DNA of 64,000 bases from Chromobotia macracanthus (taxonomy: Eukaryota > Chordata > Actinopteri > Cypriniformes > Botiidae). Below the pieces are notes generated by a model that saw nothing but the letters and a program-made list of their open reading frames with translations, was not told where the DNA came from and did no database searches. Position 1 is the stretch's first letter; every line of letters starts with the position of its first letter. A program made the translations under genes and the position numbers. Shown piece after piece: positions 1 through 12,087 of this stretch. The DNA lies in contig JAZGTH010000066.1 of the NCBI GenBank assembly GCA_036877525.1, positions 7,972,001-8,036,000 on the forward strand. Direction: 5' to 3'.

Positions 1-235
1 CTAGGGTTTCAACCTTTTTGTTATATCATGTCTTTTTTGTAAAAGCTTCCAAAAATGTTATTAAAGGAGAGTAAGAGTCACGCCATTAACCCCGAGATGT
101 CAAATATATAATTTGCCTGTAACTTGTTAAATGGAATAAAAATCCAGAAGGATTATGTAATTGGTAAAATCGAAGTGTATAGAAGAAATGGTGGGTAGCC
201 CTTTACCATCACTCAGCTTTGAAATGGTGGGCCCA
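1..235. other. Non-coding sequence, nothing recognised
   Basis: AT-rich single-copy-looking DNA with no open frame, no repeat signature and no structural RNA that I can see. Confidence 0.5.
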
Positions 236-738
<503 letters not shown>

Positions 739-1015
739 CACAACCCCAAATCAGAAAAAGTTGGGACAATATGGAAAACACAAATAAAAAAAATAGAGAT
801 TTCTAAATTTACTTTGACTTGTATTTCATTGCAGACAATACAACAGCACATTATTTAAAGTGTTCCTCATGATTTTTATTGTTTTTTCTTCAAAAAAACA
901 AACTTCCTATTTTGGCTCTTGCAACACATTTCAAAAAAAGTTGGAACAGGAGCAATTTAGGGCTAGTAATCAGGTAAATTGGTTAAATGTGATTTGAAAC
1001 AGGTGATGTCAACAG

Positions 1016-1786
1016 GTGATTGTAATTATGATTTGGTACAAAAGCAGCATCCAAGAAAGGTCTTGTCCTTTAGGAGCAAAGATGGGCCGAGGATCGCCAG
1101 TTTGCCAACAAATACGTGAGAAAATTATTGAAATGTTTAAAAACAATGTTCCTCAAAGAAAGATAGGAAGACATTTGCTTATTTCACCTTCAACAGTACA
1201 TAACATAATTAAAAGATTCAAGGAATGTGGAGGAATTTCAGTGCGTAAAGGACAAGGGCGCAAGGCTAAGCTGAACAACCGTGCTCTCCGATCCCTCAGG
1301 TGGCACTGCATCAAGAATCGTCATTCAGCTATAAGCAATATCACCACATGGGCTCAGGACTACTTTGGCAAACCTTTGTCAAGTACCACAATACGTAGTT
1401 ACATCCACAAATGCCAGTTAAAACTGTACTGTGCCAAAAGGAAGCCCTATGTTAACAGTGTCCAGAAGCGCGTTGACTTTTCTGGGCTCAGAGGCATCTA
1501 GGATGGACCATCAGTATCAGTATTGAATCAGTATTTCATGTATTTTTTTGGGAGAAATGGACGCTGTGCGCTCCGGACCAAAGAAAAGGATCATCCAGAC
1601 TGTTACCAGCAACAAGTCCAAAAGCCAGGGTCTGTCATGCTATGGGGTTGTGTCAGTGCCCTTGGTAAAGGTAACTTGCACTTCTGTGATGGCACCATTA
1701 ATGCTGAAAAGTACATAGAGATTTTGGAGCACAATATGCTGCCTTCAAGAAGACATCTTTTCCAGGGACGTCCATGCATATTTTAA
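1016..1786 (+). pseudogene. Tc1-like transposase, N-terminal and central part (broken)
   Basis: The frame starting near 1016 gives a helix-turn-helix DNA-binding region (KIGRHLLISPSTVHNIIKRF) followed by a basic GRKAK linker, as in Tc1/mariner transposases. The frame is lost near 1500, where a TAG follows the stretch that should lead to the first catalytic Asp. It resumes at 1523-1786 with the block CYQQQVQKPGSVMLWG and a TINAEKYIEIL segment. The expected DES-type first catalytic residue is not present: the DNA there is a short CAGTAT-rich stretch. The frame then runs into the LINE. No active enzyme can be made. Confidence 0.85.
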
Positions 1787-2104
1787 CAAATATGCGTGTT
1801 CAAGATGGCGCCACGGATGGCAGCCTCTGTGCTGATCTCCTCAGTTGTCTTAGTGTTTTTGTTAGTTTTTCCTGTTTTTTGTTTCACAAACACGATCAGC
1901 TTTACCAGGGATGAACTGCTGAACATTCGGCAGAACAGACCCCAAAACCTCCAACCAGTTTTCTACTATTCGGACGTTTTGCTCAATGTTGTAGTTGGCG
2001 GAGCGGCCGCGCTGATCAGGCGCTTCAGGACACGCAAAAGGGGAAGACGTGCCAGCACGCTCGTAAAACTTTGACAGCATGGACTTTGAACGGCACTGCC
2101 CAGT

Positions 2105-2959
2105 ATGCATCTGGCGAACCTCCGCTCTATTCCCAACAAAACGGACAAACAACTTCTGCTCTCCCGGACAAACAGGGATTTTTCAAACTCTGCTGCTCTG
2201 TGTTTCACTGAGACCTGGCTGAACAATGCGATTCCGGACAGCGCGCTTCATCTGCCCGGCTTCCTGCTGTTTAGAGCGGATCGCGACGCAGAATCAACGG
2301 GGAAATCGCGTGGTGGCGAGACGTGCTTTTACATCAACGAAAGGTGGTGTACAGATGTAACAGTATTAACCAAAATGTGCTGTTATGATCTAGAATCGCT
2401 TTTCATAAACTGCAAGCCGTTCTATTCGCCGCGAGAGTTTTGCTCGTTCATTCTTGTGAGTGTTTACATTCCACCGCAAGCGCACGCAAGTCTGGCTTTA
2501 CAGAAACTCACCGACCAGATCACAGAGATCGAACAAAAACACCCGGACTCTGTTTTAATCATTCTTGGGGACTTTAACAAAGCAAATCTCTTCCGTGAAC
2601 TGCCAAAATACAGTCAGCATGTTACATGTCCCACCAGAGACAGTAATATATTGGATCACTGCTACACCACAATAAAGAATGCATATCACTCTGTCCTGCG
2701 GGCGGCTTTGGGACTTTCTGATCACTGTCTGGTTCATCTTATACGAACCTACAGGCAAAAACTTAAATCTGCTAAACCTGTAGTAAAGACTGTAAAAAGA
2801 TGGACCACCAAAACAGAGCTGGCCTTACAAGCCTGTTTCGAATGGACTGATTGGAGTGTTTTTGAAGCCGCTGCCACCAATCTGGATGAGCTCACAGAGA
2901 CTGTAACTTCATACATCAGTTTCTATGAAGATATTTGCATTCCTACCAGGAATATTTAA
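2105..2959 (+). pseudogene. LINE endonuclease (APE-type) domain
   Basis: A 284-residue frame with the order of an apurinic-type LINE endonuclease: CFTETWL early (catalytic Glu), SVYIPP in the middle, ILGDFN (catalytic Asp and Asn), and LGLSDHCLV near the end (catalytic Asp-His). These motifs are all present, so this domain is the best kept part of the element. It ends at a TAA at 2957-2959 caused by a one-base frameshift. The protein continues in another frame with LTYNNDKPWFTAKLR from about 2956. An upstream short frame (1796-2074) begins at the 5' leader and codes a hydrophobic start of unknown role. Confidence 0.85.
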
Positions 2960-4590
2960 CCTACAACAATGACAAACCATGGTTCACTGCAAAACTCAGA
3001 CATCTCCGTCAGGCCAAAGAAGATGCTTACAGGAATGGGGACAAAGTCTTGTTTAAACAGGCCAAATACACACTAGAAAAGGAGATCAAAGCAGCAAAAA
3101 GGAATTATTCTGAAAAATTAAGGAATCAATTCTATTCCCATGACTCGTCCTTCAGACCTTTCCACGCTGATGAAATCACTAACTACAAGACACCATCCAC
3201 CAGCACTGTGGCAGACGTTCGTCTGCCAACATCTGGCAGACGAACTGAATGAGTTCTATTGCAGGTTTGAAAAAACACCATCTACACCTCCAACAACCCC
3301 CCTCCCCCTCACCCCTCCTTTACAAATCAGCGATGATGACGTCCACAAAGTCTTCAAAAAGAACAAAAGAAAAAAGGCACCAGGCCCAGACGGTGTGACT
3401 CCATCCTGTCTGAAAACTTGTGCCGATCAGCTGGCCCCCATATTCCAACTAATCTTCAATAAATCGCTAGCGTTGTGTGAAGTCCCTGCCTGCTTCAAAT
3501 GCTCCACCATCATCCCCGTTGCAAAAAAACCCAAGATAACAGGACTTAATGATTACAGACCTGGGGGCTAACGTCTGTCGTCATGAAACATGGGTTTGCA
3601 TTTCATCCTGCAGCATCTGGATAAATCAGGGACTTATGTAAGGATCCTGTTTGTGGACTTTAGCTCAGCCTTCAACACTATCATCCCAAACCTCCTCCTG
3701 CCCAAACTAACTCAGCTGTCTGTGCCCACCTCTGTCTGTCAGTGGATTACCAGCTTCCTGACAGACAGACAGCAGCTAGTGAGGCTGGGAAAATACTCAT
3801 CCAGCACCCGCACCATCAGTACTGGTGCCCCTCAAGGTTGTGTTCTCTCCCCACTGCTCTTCTCCCTGTACACCAATGACTGCATCTCTAAAGCCCCCTC
3901 TGTCAAGCTCCTGAAGTTTGCGAATGACACCACACTCATCGGCCTCATTCAGAACGGTGACAAGTCTGCTTACAGACAGGAGGTTAAAGAGCTGGCTGAA
4001 TGGTCACAACAACCTGAAGCTCAACACGCTCAAAACAGTGGAGATGATCGTGGACTTCAGGAGAAAGCCCCCTGCTCTCCCCTCACTCACCATCATGGAC
4101 AGCACTGTAAAAACTGTGGAGTCATTCAGGTTCCTCGGCAGCACCATCTCTCAGGATCTGAAGTGGGACATTCACATTGACCCTATTGTGAAAAAGGCCC
4201 AGCAGAGACTATTTCCTCCATCAACTGAGGAAGTTTAACCTGCCACAAGACCTTATGAAACAATTCTACTTTGCCATTATTGAATCCGTCCTATGCACTT
4301 CAATTACTGTCTGGTTCAGCTCAGCTACCAGTTCTGACCTCAGAAGACTACGCCGGATAGTCCGGTGTGCTGAGTGAATCATTGGTACAACCCTCCCCAC
4401 TCTTCAAGATCTGTACTTATCCAGAGTACGCAAAAGGGCTGGTAAAATCATTCTGGACCCCTCACATCCAGCACACTCGCTCTTTGAACTGTTGCCATCT
4501 GGTTGACGCTACAGAGCCCTGAGCACCAGAACGACCAGGCACAGGAACAGTTTTTTCCCCTCAAGCAATCCATCTCATGAACACTTAAAT
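2960..4590 (+). pseudogene. LINE reverse transcriptase and C-terminal region (decayed)
   Basis: Recognisable polymerase blocks run in shifting frames: KKAPGPDGVTPSCLKTC near 3376-3420, IIPVAKKPKITGLNDYRP near 3510-3560, FVDFSSAFNTI near 3650-3680, STGAPQGCVLSPLLFSLY near 3820-3870, and LLKFANDTTLIGL near 3908-3945. The last is the catalytic box, with FAND where FADD is usual. About 40 residues after LNDYRP are deleted, joining directly to GLHFILQHL. Later stops occur at about 4375 and 4502. The usual ending (SLFELLPS... then RH..FFPQAI) is visible at 4480-4570. Confidence 0.85.
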
Positions 4591-4859
4591 TAATGTGGAA
4601 CACACAACACTATTATACATTCATTCACTTATTTATTTAATACACATACTTGTTTACATTTGTCTATTTTAGTTTGGTTAAGTTGTATATTGAGTATTTG
4701 CTTTTTTTGCACAAATTTTCTCTGTATATTTGTATATTGTTCTTTTAATTATCTGTGTCTTGTCTTGTCATGTCATTCTGTTGCACTGTGGAGCTTCTGT
4801 CACAAACAAATTCCTAGTATGTGCAAACATACCTGGCAATAAAGCTTATTCTGATTCTG

Positions 4860-5083
4860 AACAAGATAATGCAAAACCACTTTCTGCACACATTACAAAA
4901 TCCTGGCTGCGGAGGAAGAGGATACAGGTACTTGACTGGCCTGCCTGCAGTCCCGACCTGTCTCCAATAGAGAATGTGTGGTGCATTTTGAAGCGCAAAA
5001 TGCGACAACGAAGACCCCGTACTGTTGCCCACCTTAAGACTTGTTTGCAGCAAGAATGGGACCTGAAAAAAAATTACACCTGA
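4860..5083 (+). pseudogene. Tc1-like transposase, C-terminal part
   Basis: Downstream of the LINE the Tc1 frame resumes with QDNAKPLSAHITKSW, which contains the second catalytic Asp. WPACSPDLSPIENVW follows, with the third acidic residue as Glu, as expected for the Tc1 DDE/D family, and then the basic tail KRKMRQRRPRTVAHLKTC. The frame ends inside the right part of the element. This is the other half of the gene at 1016-1786, separated only by the LINE. Confidence 0.85.
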
Positions 5084-5379
5084 AACACTTCTTCACTTGG
5101 TGTCTTCAGTCCCTAAACGTCTTTGTAATGTTGCCATTCCTTTTCACAACACTTAAAAGTGGTAAATGCTTTACTGTTCCAACTTTTTTTGAAATGTGTT
5201 GCAAGAACCAAAATAAGAAGTTTGTTTTTTTTGAAGAAAAACAATAAAAATCATGAGGAACACATTAAATAATGTGCTGTTGTATTGTCTGCAATGAAAT
5301 ACAAGTCAAAGTAAATTTAGAAATCACTACTTTTTTTGTGTTTTCCATACTGTCCCAACTTTCTGATTTGGGGTTGTAT

Positions 5380-5900
5380 ATAAAAATATATATATATATA
5401 TATTTTTTTTTTAATTTAAGATTAATTGCATTTATTGCAGACCTCTTTTGTGCATTCTAGGGTTAATAATATTCTGTTCTTACTGTAAGACAGCTGTATC
5501 TTAGCAGCTTGGTTTATGCAACTGGCCCCAGCAGTTTTCTCCCCAAGTTATCAGTTTTAATCAATCAATCAATCATACAAAACACAGATAAATAACCATA
5601 ACAATAAATAAGTAATTTCATTCTCTCTTTATTCTTTTAATTCTGAGGAACTGTCCAAAATTATTTGTTCATTAATGTCTTTTACTACTGTTGTTGTAGA
5701 ACTGTGTTAACTATTTCAGTTATTCATGCATTTTATTATATGTATATACATGTTGTTGTTTCAGGTTCAATGTGTTTGGAAAGGTATGTGGTAACTTTAC
5801 TTAATAGACTATTGTAGTTGTTTATGCTTGTTGACAAAAGTATTGTTTTCAATACTGTCTTATAACCATGCCATATTATAACTGATTTGTCTTTTTAACA
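5380..5900. other. AT-rich spacer, no gene seen
   Basis: Begins with a short (AT)n run next to the Tc1 right end. No supported gene. Confidence 0.4.
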
Positions 5901-5901
5901 G

Positions 5902-6090
5902 TTGTGATATGTATCTGTGAGTGAGGAACAAATTCTTACAGAAATATCAAAGCTGCAGTCCAATGGACAGTGTTTCACTGATACTCCCTACAACTACACT
6001 GGTTTCTGGGGACAGTTATGCCATTCTCTGTCTCTGCAGAACAATTTTAATAACAGAAGACGACTTCACAAAATGTCATTGAATATCAAG
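5902..6090 (+). pseudogene. Exon-like fragment of a repeated fish gene (unrecognised family)
   Basis: A plausible exon lies between an acceptor (TTTTTAACAG, ending 5901) and a donor (GTAAAT, from 6091). The translation includes EEQILTEISKLQSNGQCF, DTPYNYTGFWGQL and RRRLHKMSLNIK. It reads like a small compact domain, and the length is a multiple of three (189 nt). I do not know the family with certainty. Its position directly upstream of the transposase-like fragments at 6.67-9.4 kb, same strand, suggests the first visible exon of one decayed multi-exon gene. Confidence 0.45.
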
Positions 6091-6670
6091 GTAAATAAAT
6101 CTCTCTTTTTCTGTCTGTCTTACTCTGTTTTCAATTTCAGTTCAATTCAATAATATTTAGGTAGCACTCTCCACAATGTTGTGTTGTTGCAAAGCAGCGG
6201 TAATCTAAAACATTTTTAATCTTTTGCTGTTTTAGATACGTTTCCCTATAATTTGTGTTGTCAAAGACGTCTGTACACATCGCTTTAGATATTTTGTGTT
6301 TAGCTACTGCTGGGTAATGTAACAAAATATCGCACTCTATAAAGTAATTCGGGAGATCTGCGCTAGTTAATTTAATGAACTGTTAAATGAGTAAAAATTC
6401 TGGTTTATTGATTATACAATCAGTACAATAATGTTGATAATTACATAAATGAACACATTTACGTTTCAATTACAATATTACGTTTTTGAATGCAATGAAA
6501 TTGGTTTGATAATTTGAATGATTTGTGGTGTTAAAGCATTGCTGAAACTGGGCAATGAGTATTTTTAGTTCCCAGCATGCTTTGCATGACACTGGATAAT
6601 GAGTAAATATTTACGTATTTTTAATCAAGATGTTGTTTAATAGTTACTCTTGTGGTGAAGAGTAGAACAT

Positions 6671-7350
6671 TTGCTTAGGTTAAGGAGAGGCACATCCGAG
6701 GCACATGCTGAATGCTTCTTTAATTGTTTGCATTTCACTAGAAATGCTGGAGACGGGACCAATTTTAAAAATGCCCAAAAATTTTTGGGAATTTATTTTG
6801 GGAATCCTGATTCCCTTCAGTCCTATGACATCGAAAAAGCTGTTGAAGAGGAGAATGAACTAAAACACATTTGAAAAAGAGGTACAGGCTAAACGGTGTC
6901 CCACAGAATTTGAGGTTGAACTGTCAAAAGACGAGTAGAACAAAATAAAACCAAACAAAAGACAAGGTGGAAAGCCGGTAGACAGACATTCTGTCAGAAA
7001 ACAATCAGTCTTTGGAGCAACTGTGTTCTCACATATAACAAAGCCATTCAATCCAAATCAAGAAAACAGCTGTCCATTCTGGCATGGAAAGGCCAGTTGT
7101 AAATTTCCAGGATGCACACAATTTAACTTACACATAATGGAAGATACAAAACAAACAAGTTGAACAGAAATTGATTGAGGGAAACACAAATGAGGTACCT
7201 TCGCTTATAGTACTACAAAAAAAAATCTCAAGTGAGAAAAATCCTGAAAATAGAATACATTCAGAAAGACCAAGATTTAAACCAAAATTGTAGTCCTTTA
7301 GAGCATCAGTACTGACAATACAGTTTTTGGCAATTTCTCCCTTTATCACC
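6671..7350 (+). pseudogene. Central part of the same decayed gene
   Basis: Reading frames on the plus strand give HFTRNAGDGTNFKNAQKF, YFGNPDSLQSYDIEKAVEEE and, after frame changes, CPTEFEVELSK and a cysteine/histidine stretch around 7040-7140 (CPFWHGKA, then KFPGCTEFTLH). The spacing Cys...His...Cys...His suggests a zinc-binding module. Several frameshifts and stops break it. I infer it belongs with the flanking fragments because strand, order and style agree. It was not identified by name. Confidence 0.4.
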
Positions 7351-7379
7351 CACATGTATACAACTGATCAACTCTAGCT

Positions 7380-8205
7380 TCTAAAAGCCATGCAAAAGAA
7401 AAGCACACTTCTTCTCTACCTTGATGCAACAGGAATGCTTGTGGCCAAACCCAAAGACTGTAAAAGTCTTCAGCTGGGCAACTATTCATGCATGTGTACA
7501 TGCTTTCTGTCAGAGTGATATATACACATACTTGCAGCTGTGTCTTCAGGTCAGTGAGGGAAAACAGAAATGCTCTTTCACTGTTGTGCACATATGTGCT
7601 GCACACAATTAAAATACTGTGCTGCAAGGTGTCCAAAGTGAAGTGTGTGAAGCCAACAAAGGACATTTTCCTGTAATCAATGGCACTGCTGCAGAATGCC
7701 ACAACCCTGGAGGCTCTGCTGTCAGATATTTGCAGTTTGTAATGAGGATACGCTTACAAACTGCCAGGAGAGTCTGAACAAGCAGACTGCAATTCAAAAT
7801 CAGACTGTTGTTGCAGATGTGGAAATTGCCAGCACACCAATGGAAACTCAGAAGTATTCACAGACACAACTCCAAAGACAATCACACATGACTCTCCTTT
7901 CGTCAAATGCTTTGAAAACATTCATGGACACAAAGAGAATGAAGCTCCCAAGGAAGGGAGCTAGAGCTCCCTCAAATCCTTACCACTACCCGGGTTTGAT
8001 TGAAATAATGCGTACATACATGGCAACTCTGCCACTTTGGACAGGTATTATGCTGAAGCATCTTGGCCAAACAAGAGACACCAACACCCAAGCTGAGAAT
8101 TAGTTCCGCACCACAAAAATAATAGTGCTTAAAAACAAACTCCAGAGACGTCCTGGAGACTTCATTCACAATATGATAGAATTAATAATTTTATATATAT
8201 ATATA
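7380..8205 (+). pseudogene. Transposase-like core region of the decayed gene
   Basis: Plus-strand fragments include LLLYLDATGMLVAKPKDC near 7410-7460, with an Asp in a hydrophobic strand as in the first catalytic site of DDE/MULE-type transposases. AHMCCTQLKYCAARCPK follows near 7590-7630, then ALLQNATTLEALLSDI near 7683-7730, and TQAENWFRTTKII near 8088-8125 followed by RRPGDFIHNMIE. This order (DATG, a Cys/His block, a late acidic ENWF block) resembles large eukaryotic transposase-derived proteins that are repeated in fish genomes. Many stops interrupt it. The family name is uncertain. Confidence 0.4.
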
Positions 8206-8229
8206 TAAAAAAAAAAAAGATGAAAAGCA

Positions 8230-9410
8230 GATAAAAATGAGACACTTGGATTAACACATTGTTGGAGGTTTACTGGCACTTCCCAGTTGGACAGTGGTCT
8301 CAGGGCAAGATCTCCTGGCTTAAAAACATGGATCGGTTCAAAGGAAAAAAAATTGGTGGGATGCATATGGAACAGAAGATGACTTTGTGGTTTGCCATCT
8401 TGATTACATCCACTACACAGAAAAAAATCTCTGTATGTGATGCTCATAATTGTCCTTCCCCACATACCCAAAAACATTGCTGGACTGTTGCCGTTTTGTT
8501 TTACAATGATTGACTGGTTTCTTAATGGATGTCTCTAAAAACATAATATTAATACCACAACTTAATGCCATTGTCTTTAAAAAAAGGTGTAATGAATCAG
8601 TTGAGAACTGGGTTGTTGACAGTCATTCGTTGCCATGCAGAAAAAGGCACAGGTAAATGACAATTTAAAAATTCATCCATGAATGGAACAAATACAAAAA
8701 TTACAAGCAAAAATACATCCAAAGTAAAGCAGATTATTACACAGGATGATGTTTGTTTTTTTATATTTTATATAACATTATCATATATAAAAATGATTAA
8801 ATTATATGCTTTACATCGATTTTATGAATATGTTGTGCACAGGAATAGAAATTTATGTCAGGGAAGAAGAACATACACAGCCTGGAGGTTCACTCATGGA
8901 GTACCTCCACTTGTGATTATGGCTGTAGATGCAATAGTCCCCTGTACTGGTCATCCAGAAATGCAGCCACCAACACTTCCTTCATCAGTGCTGCTTTGTA
9001 ATAAAAGGCAAGGCATTCCTTTTGGATATTATGAAATGCTATAAACTAGTCAGAGTCTAGATTTTGGGTTGCCATATTAAACACATACAACTAAATAAAA
9101 TGTCTAATAAATAATATCATTGGCTAACTTTATTTGACTGCTTAATGTCATAATTCAAAATAAACAATGTAATTACATGCTTTTGTTTACAATCAGATTC
9201 CAACCTGTTGCAGTAACGCATCATCTCGTCAAAAAAAAAAAAAAAATTCACTTCACCGACTCACTGGTAGTGCCTGGAATTTTTGATGGATTGAAGGAAC
9301 TAAATCACCCAGGGTCTGGGGACCAACAGGCAACCACACAAGTTTTTAGGAGTTTATTCTCAAAACACTGTACTGTGGGTCACATTGTACTTGTAAGGGT
9401 AAGTATGCAC
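8230..9410 (+). pseudogene. C-terminal fragments of the decayed gene
   Basis: Three plus-strand fragments: 8259-8513 (GGMHMEQKMTLWFAILITS then KKISVCDAHNCPSPH, reminiscent of the His...Asp strands of a Ulp1-type cysteine protease), 8850-9044 (RRTYTAWRFTHGVPPLV, a compact region ending in YYEML) and about 9246-9400 (FTDSLVVPGIFDGLKELNHPGSGDQQATTQ..., followed by a donor-like GTAAGG). They are separated by AT-rich, intron-like DNA. The protease idea is an inference from residue pattern only. Confidence 0.35.
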
Positions 9411-12079
9411 GCGCGCACACACACAAAATATCACTTGTAATATCACTATAACTTAAATACTGATAACCATGAAATTTTACACAATTGCGCCATCCAATGT
9501 CTACATGTCTCCCTAACTGCAGATATCAACAGAAGAGAAACCTGTAAGTAAGAAAGGTAGTAATTATAATCATTATCAGTAGGAGTATTACGAACTGTGC
9601 TGTAAAACTTATATTTTTATATATACCTATATTTTTCTGTAGCAGTTAATGTTATGTAACACTTTTTAGGAAAACTGGAAGGATTTCATCGCCATCAAGC
9701 AGAGAAGGCTTTAAATCACATTTTTTGACTTTTTTCTGAAGACAGTGTAAAAATACCCTAACAATCATGGAAATATTATTTATGTAACCATTTCTTACAT
9801 TTATTTAGCCATAAATACCAGACACACTTATAACAACAAAAATGAATTGTTTTAAGCCAACCTTTATCATTTCTACTGTTTCTCCTGTTAAAGTGAATCA
9901 TTATTGTCATGTCACTATGGCTACGCATGAGGCTACAAGTTAATGAGCATAAAACACTGAGCATAAAAAGCGTGGGTAAAATTACATTTCATATGACATT
10001 AGTTCACATCACAAAAACTAAACATGAAAAATTATATTCATGTCTTTGTGCAGATTAAAAAACACGGTACAGACTGGAATGTGAAGACTGGCTGAGTTCC
10101 TACAATACAGGACTGTTTATTATGTACATAAAAGGTTATATAGTTATCTTCATGATTGTGTAATTTTCATATAACCTCATGTATCTTAAACAATTTGTTT
10201 TTCTTTTTCTACAAATGTTAATGTTGACTAAAAATTATTGAAAATGGTCTCAACTGACTGTTGATACACTGTAAGTCCAATAAATGTATATTAAATATTT
10301 TTAAATCTTGCTGTTGTGTGGTACTTCCAAACTACAGACCCATCTCTAATGACCCATGTCGAGTCTGCTCATCTGTAAGAATAAAGTATAAAAAAAAGGC
10401 ATTTAAAAATTGTCAGGATGCAGGCCCCATCATGGCAAAAGAACTTGGCTTTACAAATGAATTGACTAAAATTACAAATGAATTGCTACTAGGTGCAGAC
10501 CAAGGCTGCATCTAACTTGTAGTCTTACTTATTACTGTGACATTACAGAAAATGAAAATGAAATAGTTTTAGATCAACTTAAGAATTATCATCACAGTGG
10601 CATCACAGTGGTTCAGATCGCACCTGTCTGATCCTACCTGCCCCATTCAAATGAAAGTTTCAATAATTTAAAGCAGCTATACTAATTCTTCTTTTACTTT
10701 TACCTGGGGATGCTGAGGAAACTAGAGATCACAACAAAATACTGAATATAACCCTAACCCTGTATATAAATAAACTTGAGTTGAATTGAATACCAGTATA
10801 CACAGGCTCAGACTCAAAGATTATATCAATTGAGAGAGAGAGTTTACTGAAGTAAAAATGTTTCAATTCTCCACAATTGCAACATCCAGAATTAGAGGAA
10901 CGTTGCAGATCAGTTCAAATCACAAGTAATTGCTTAACACAGTTTAAACTACAAGCAGCATTCAAAATGTTACATCAACTGATGTCATCACGACAAAATG
11001 AATTTGATGTGTACAATCATAATTTTCAACTGTACTGAAAATGAAACCTGTAACTCACCCTTAAGCACAGCTAAGATATAGAACCTCCAATTTGGTTAAC
11101 ATTGCAATGTCATTGAACTGTATTGTCACGTATAAATTGTTTGTTATTAGCACAATTAAATGTAGAAAACTGGGCAACAAACTGCTTGTGAAGAGGCTCA
11201 GACTTACAATATCATGACAGTACAACAAATAAAACAGTTAAATGTAAGTGTAGACATAAGGTGGAGGCATTGGGATTATAGAATATCTTTAAAGAGATAT
11301 TAAAGTAAAGGTATATTAAAGGGTCCACAACTTACAAATAGTATAGTTCAAATGCCATCCTGTCTTTAAATGTGCATAGAATTAGCCAAGAGATTTGGCT
11401 ATAAGCCATGACTAGCATAATGAATGGTACACAATGTTGTTGTTGTATCATTTTATCTTGTATAGCGTTAACAGCTATCAGTATCAGGATCAGAATGAGT
11501 TTTGTGCGAGTTTGTTGCGTTTTCAGGAGCTCAGCATACTTACAGTATATTCATAAATACAGAAACAAAAATAAAGATTTAATAAAATAAAACATAACAG
11601 CACATAACATAATATTTAAGTGGGCAAGTTATGCATAGTAAGTGCTATACTATATGCAAGTCCTATATATTAAAACCTTATTTATATTTGTAAAGTATAG
11701 ATATGTAGTTACATGATTATGCAGAAACCCTAGTGTAGGATATTGCTCTATAAAATATTGCAATTTAAAACAGGCTGTAGTAAATGCAAACTGTTCTAGG
11801 TGAAGATGCCTATCAAAAATAAAAACTGTTCTGCCACAGTGATGTTAAGAATTGTAAGGGGAGGGAGTAACGGGGCTTCCTCATAAATTCCATTACATCT
11901 CCAAAATTAATTATAATTGTTTGCTTATGAACTTGTTATATATATATACACACGCAACCCGGTCCTTAAGTTAAGCGCTAATATAGAAGCTGGCAATACG
12001 GAAGCGTTGCGTCTTTTAAGGTGGAACGGATAGCGTCAATAAGAAGCCGCGAATAAGAAGCTAGATTCAGCCTCATGCG
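9411..12079. other. Intergenic, AT-rich; a few repeat traces
   Basis: No gene can be supported. An exon-like stretch at 10325-10515 (NDPCRVCSSVRIKYKKKAF, NCQDAGPIMAKEL) has a CxxC and a basic run but I cannot place it. At about 11478-11600 the sequence TATCAGGATCAGAATGAG resembles an inverted, worn copy of the LINE 3' tail at 4845-4859. The rest shows only simple (AT)-rich runs. Confidence 0.4.
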
Positions 12080-12087
12080 GTATGTTT

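Larger units (their letters stand above)
1790..4859 (+). mobile_element. Jockey-superfamily (CR1/L2/Rex-like) LINE inserted in the Tc1 element
   Basis: Starts with an AAGATGGCGCC-type 5' leader, carries endonuclease then reverse transcriptase reading frames, and ends in AATAAAGCTTATTCTGATTCTG, the short repeated 3' tail usual in this fish LINE group. AACAA at 1785-1789 recurs at 4860-4864 and is the likely target-site duplication. The element looks near full length at both ends, so it was probably inserted whole and decayed in place. It has several frameshifts and stops, and a deletion in the polymerase near 3570-3590. The exact clade (Rex1, L2 or CR1) cannot be fixed by eye. Confidence 0.9.
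739..5378 (+). mobile_element. Tc1-like DNA transposon, copy 1, interrupted by a LINE
   Basis: The left end (about 739-945) and right end (about 5180-5378) are inverted copies of each other, giving terminal inverted repeats of about 200 bp that end in TACAACCCC-like sequence. Each arm has an outer and an inner short repeat of the type AAAGTTGGGACA / AAAGTTGGAACA about 180 bp apart, which is the IR/DR layout of the Sleeping Beauty group. Between the arms lies a Tc1 transposase reading frame, cut after position 1784 by a 3.07-kb LINE and resuming at 4860. Without the LINE the element would be about 1.57 kb, normal for Tc1. It is inactive: it has stops, a frameshift and the LINE. Confidence 0.9.
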
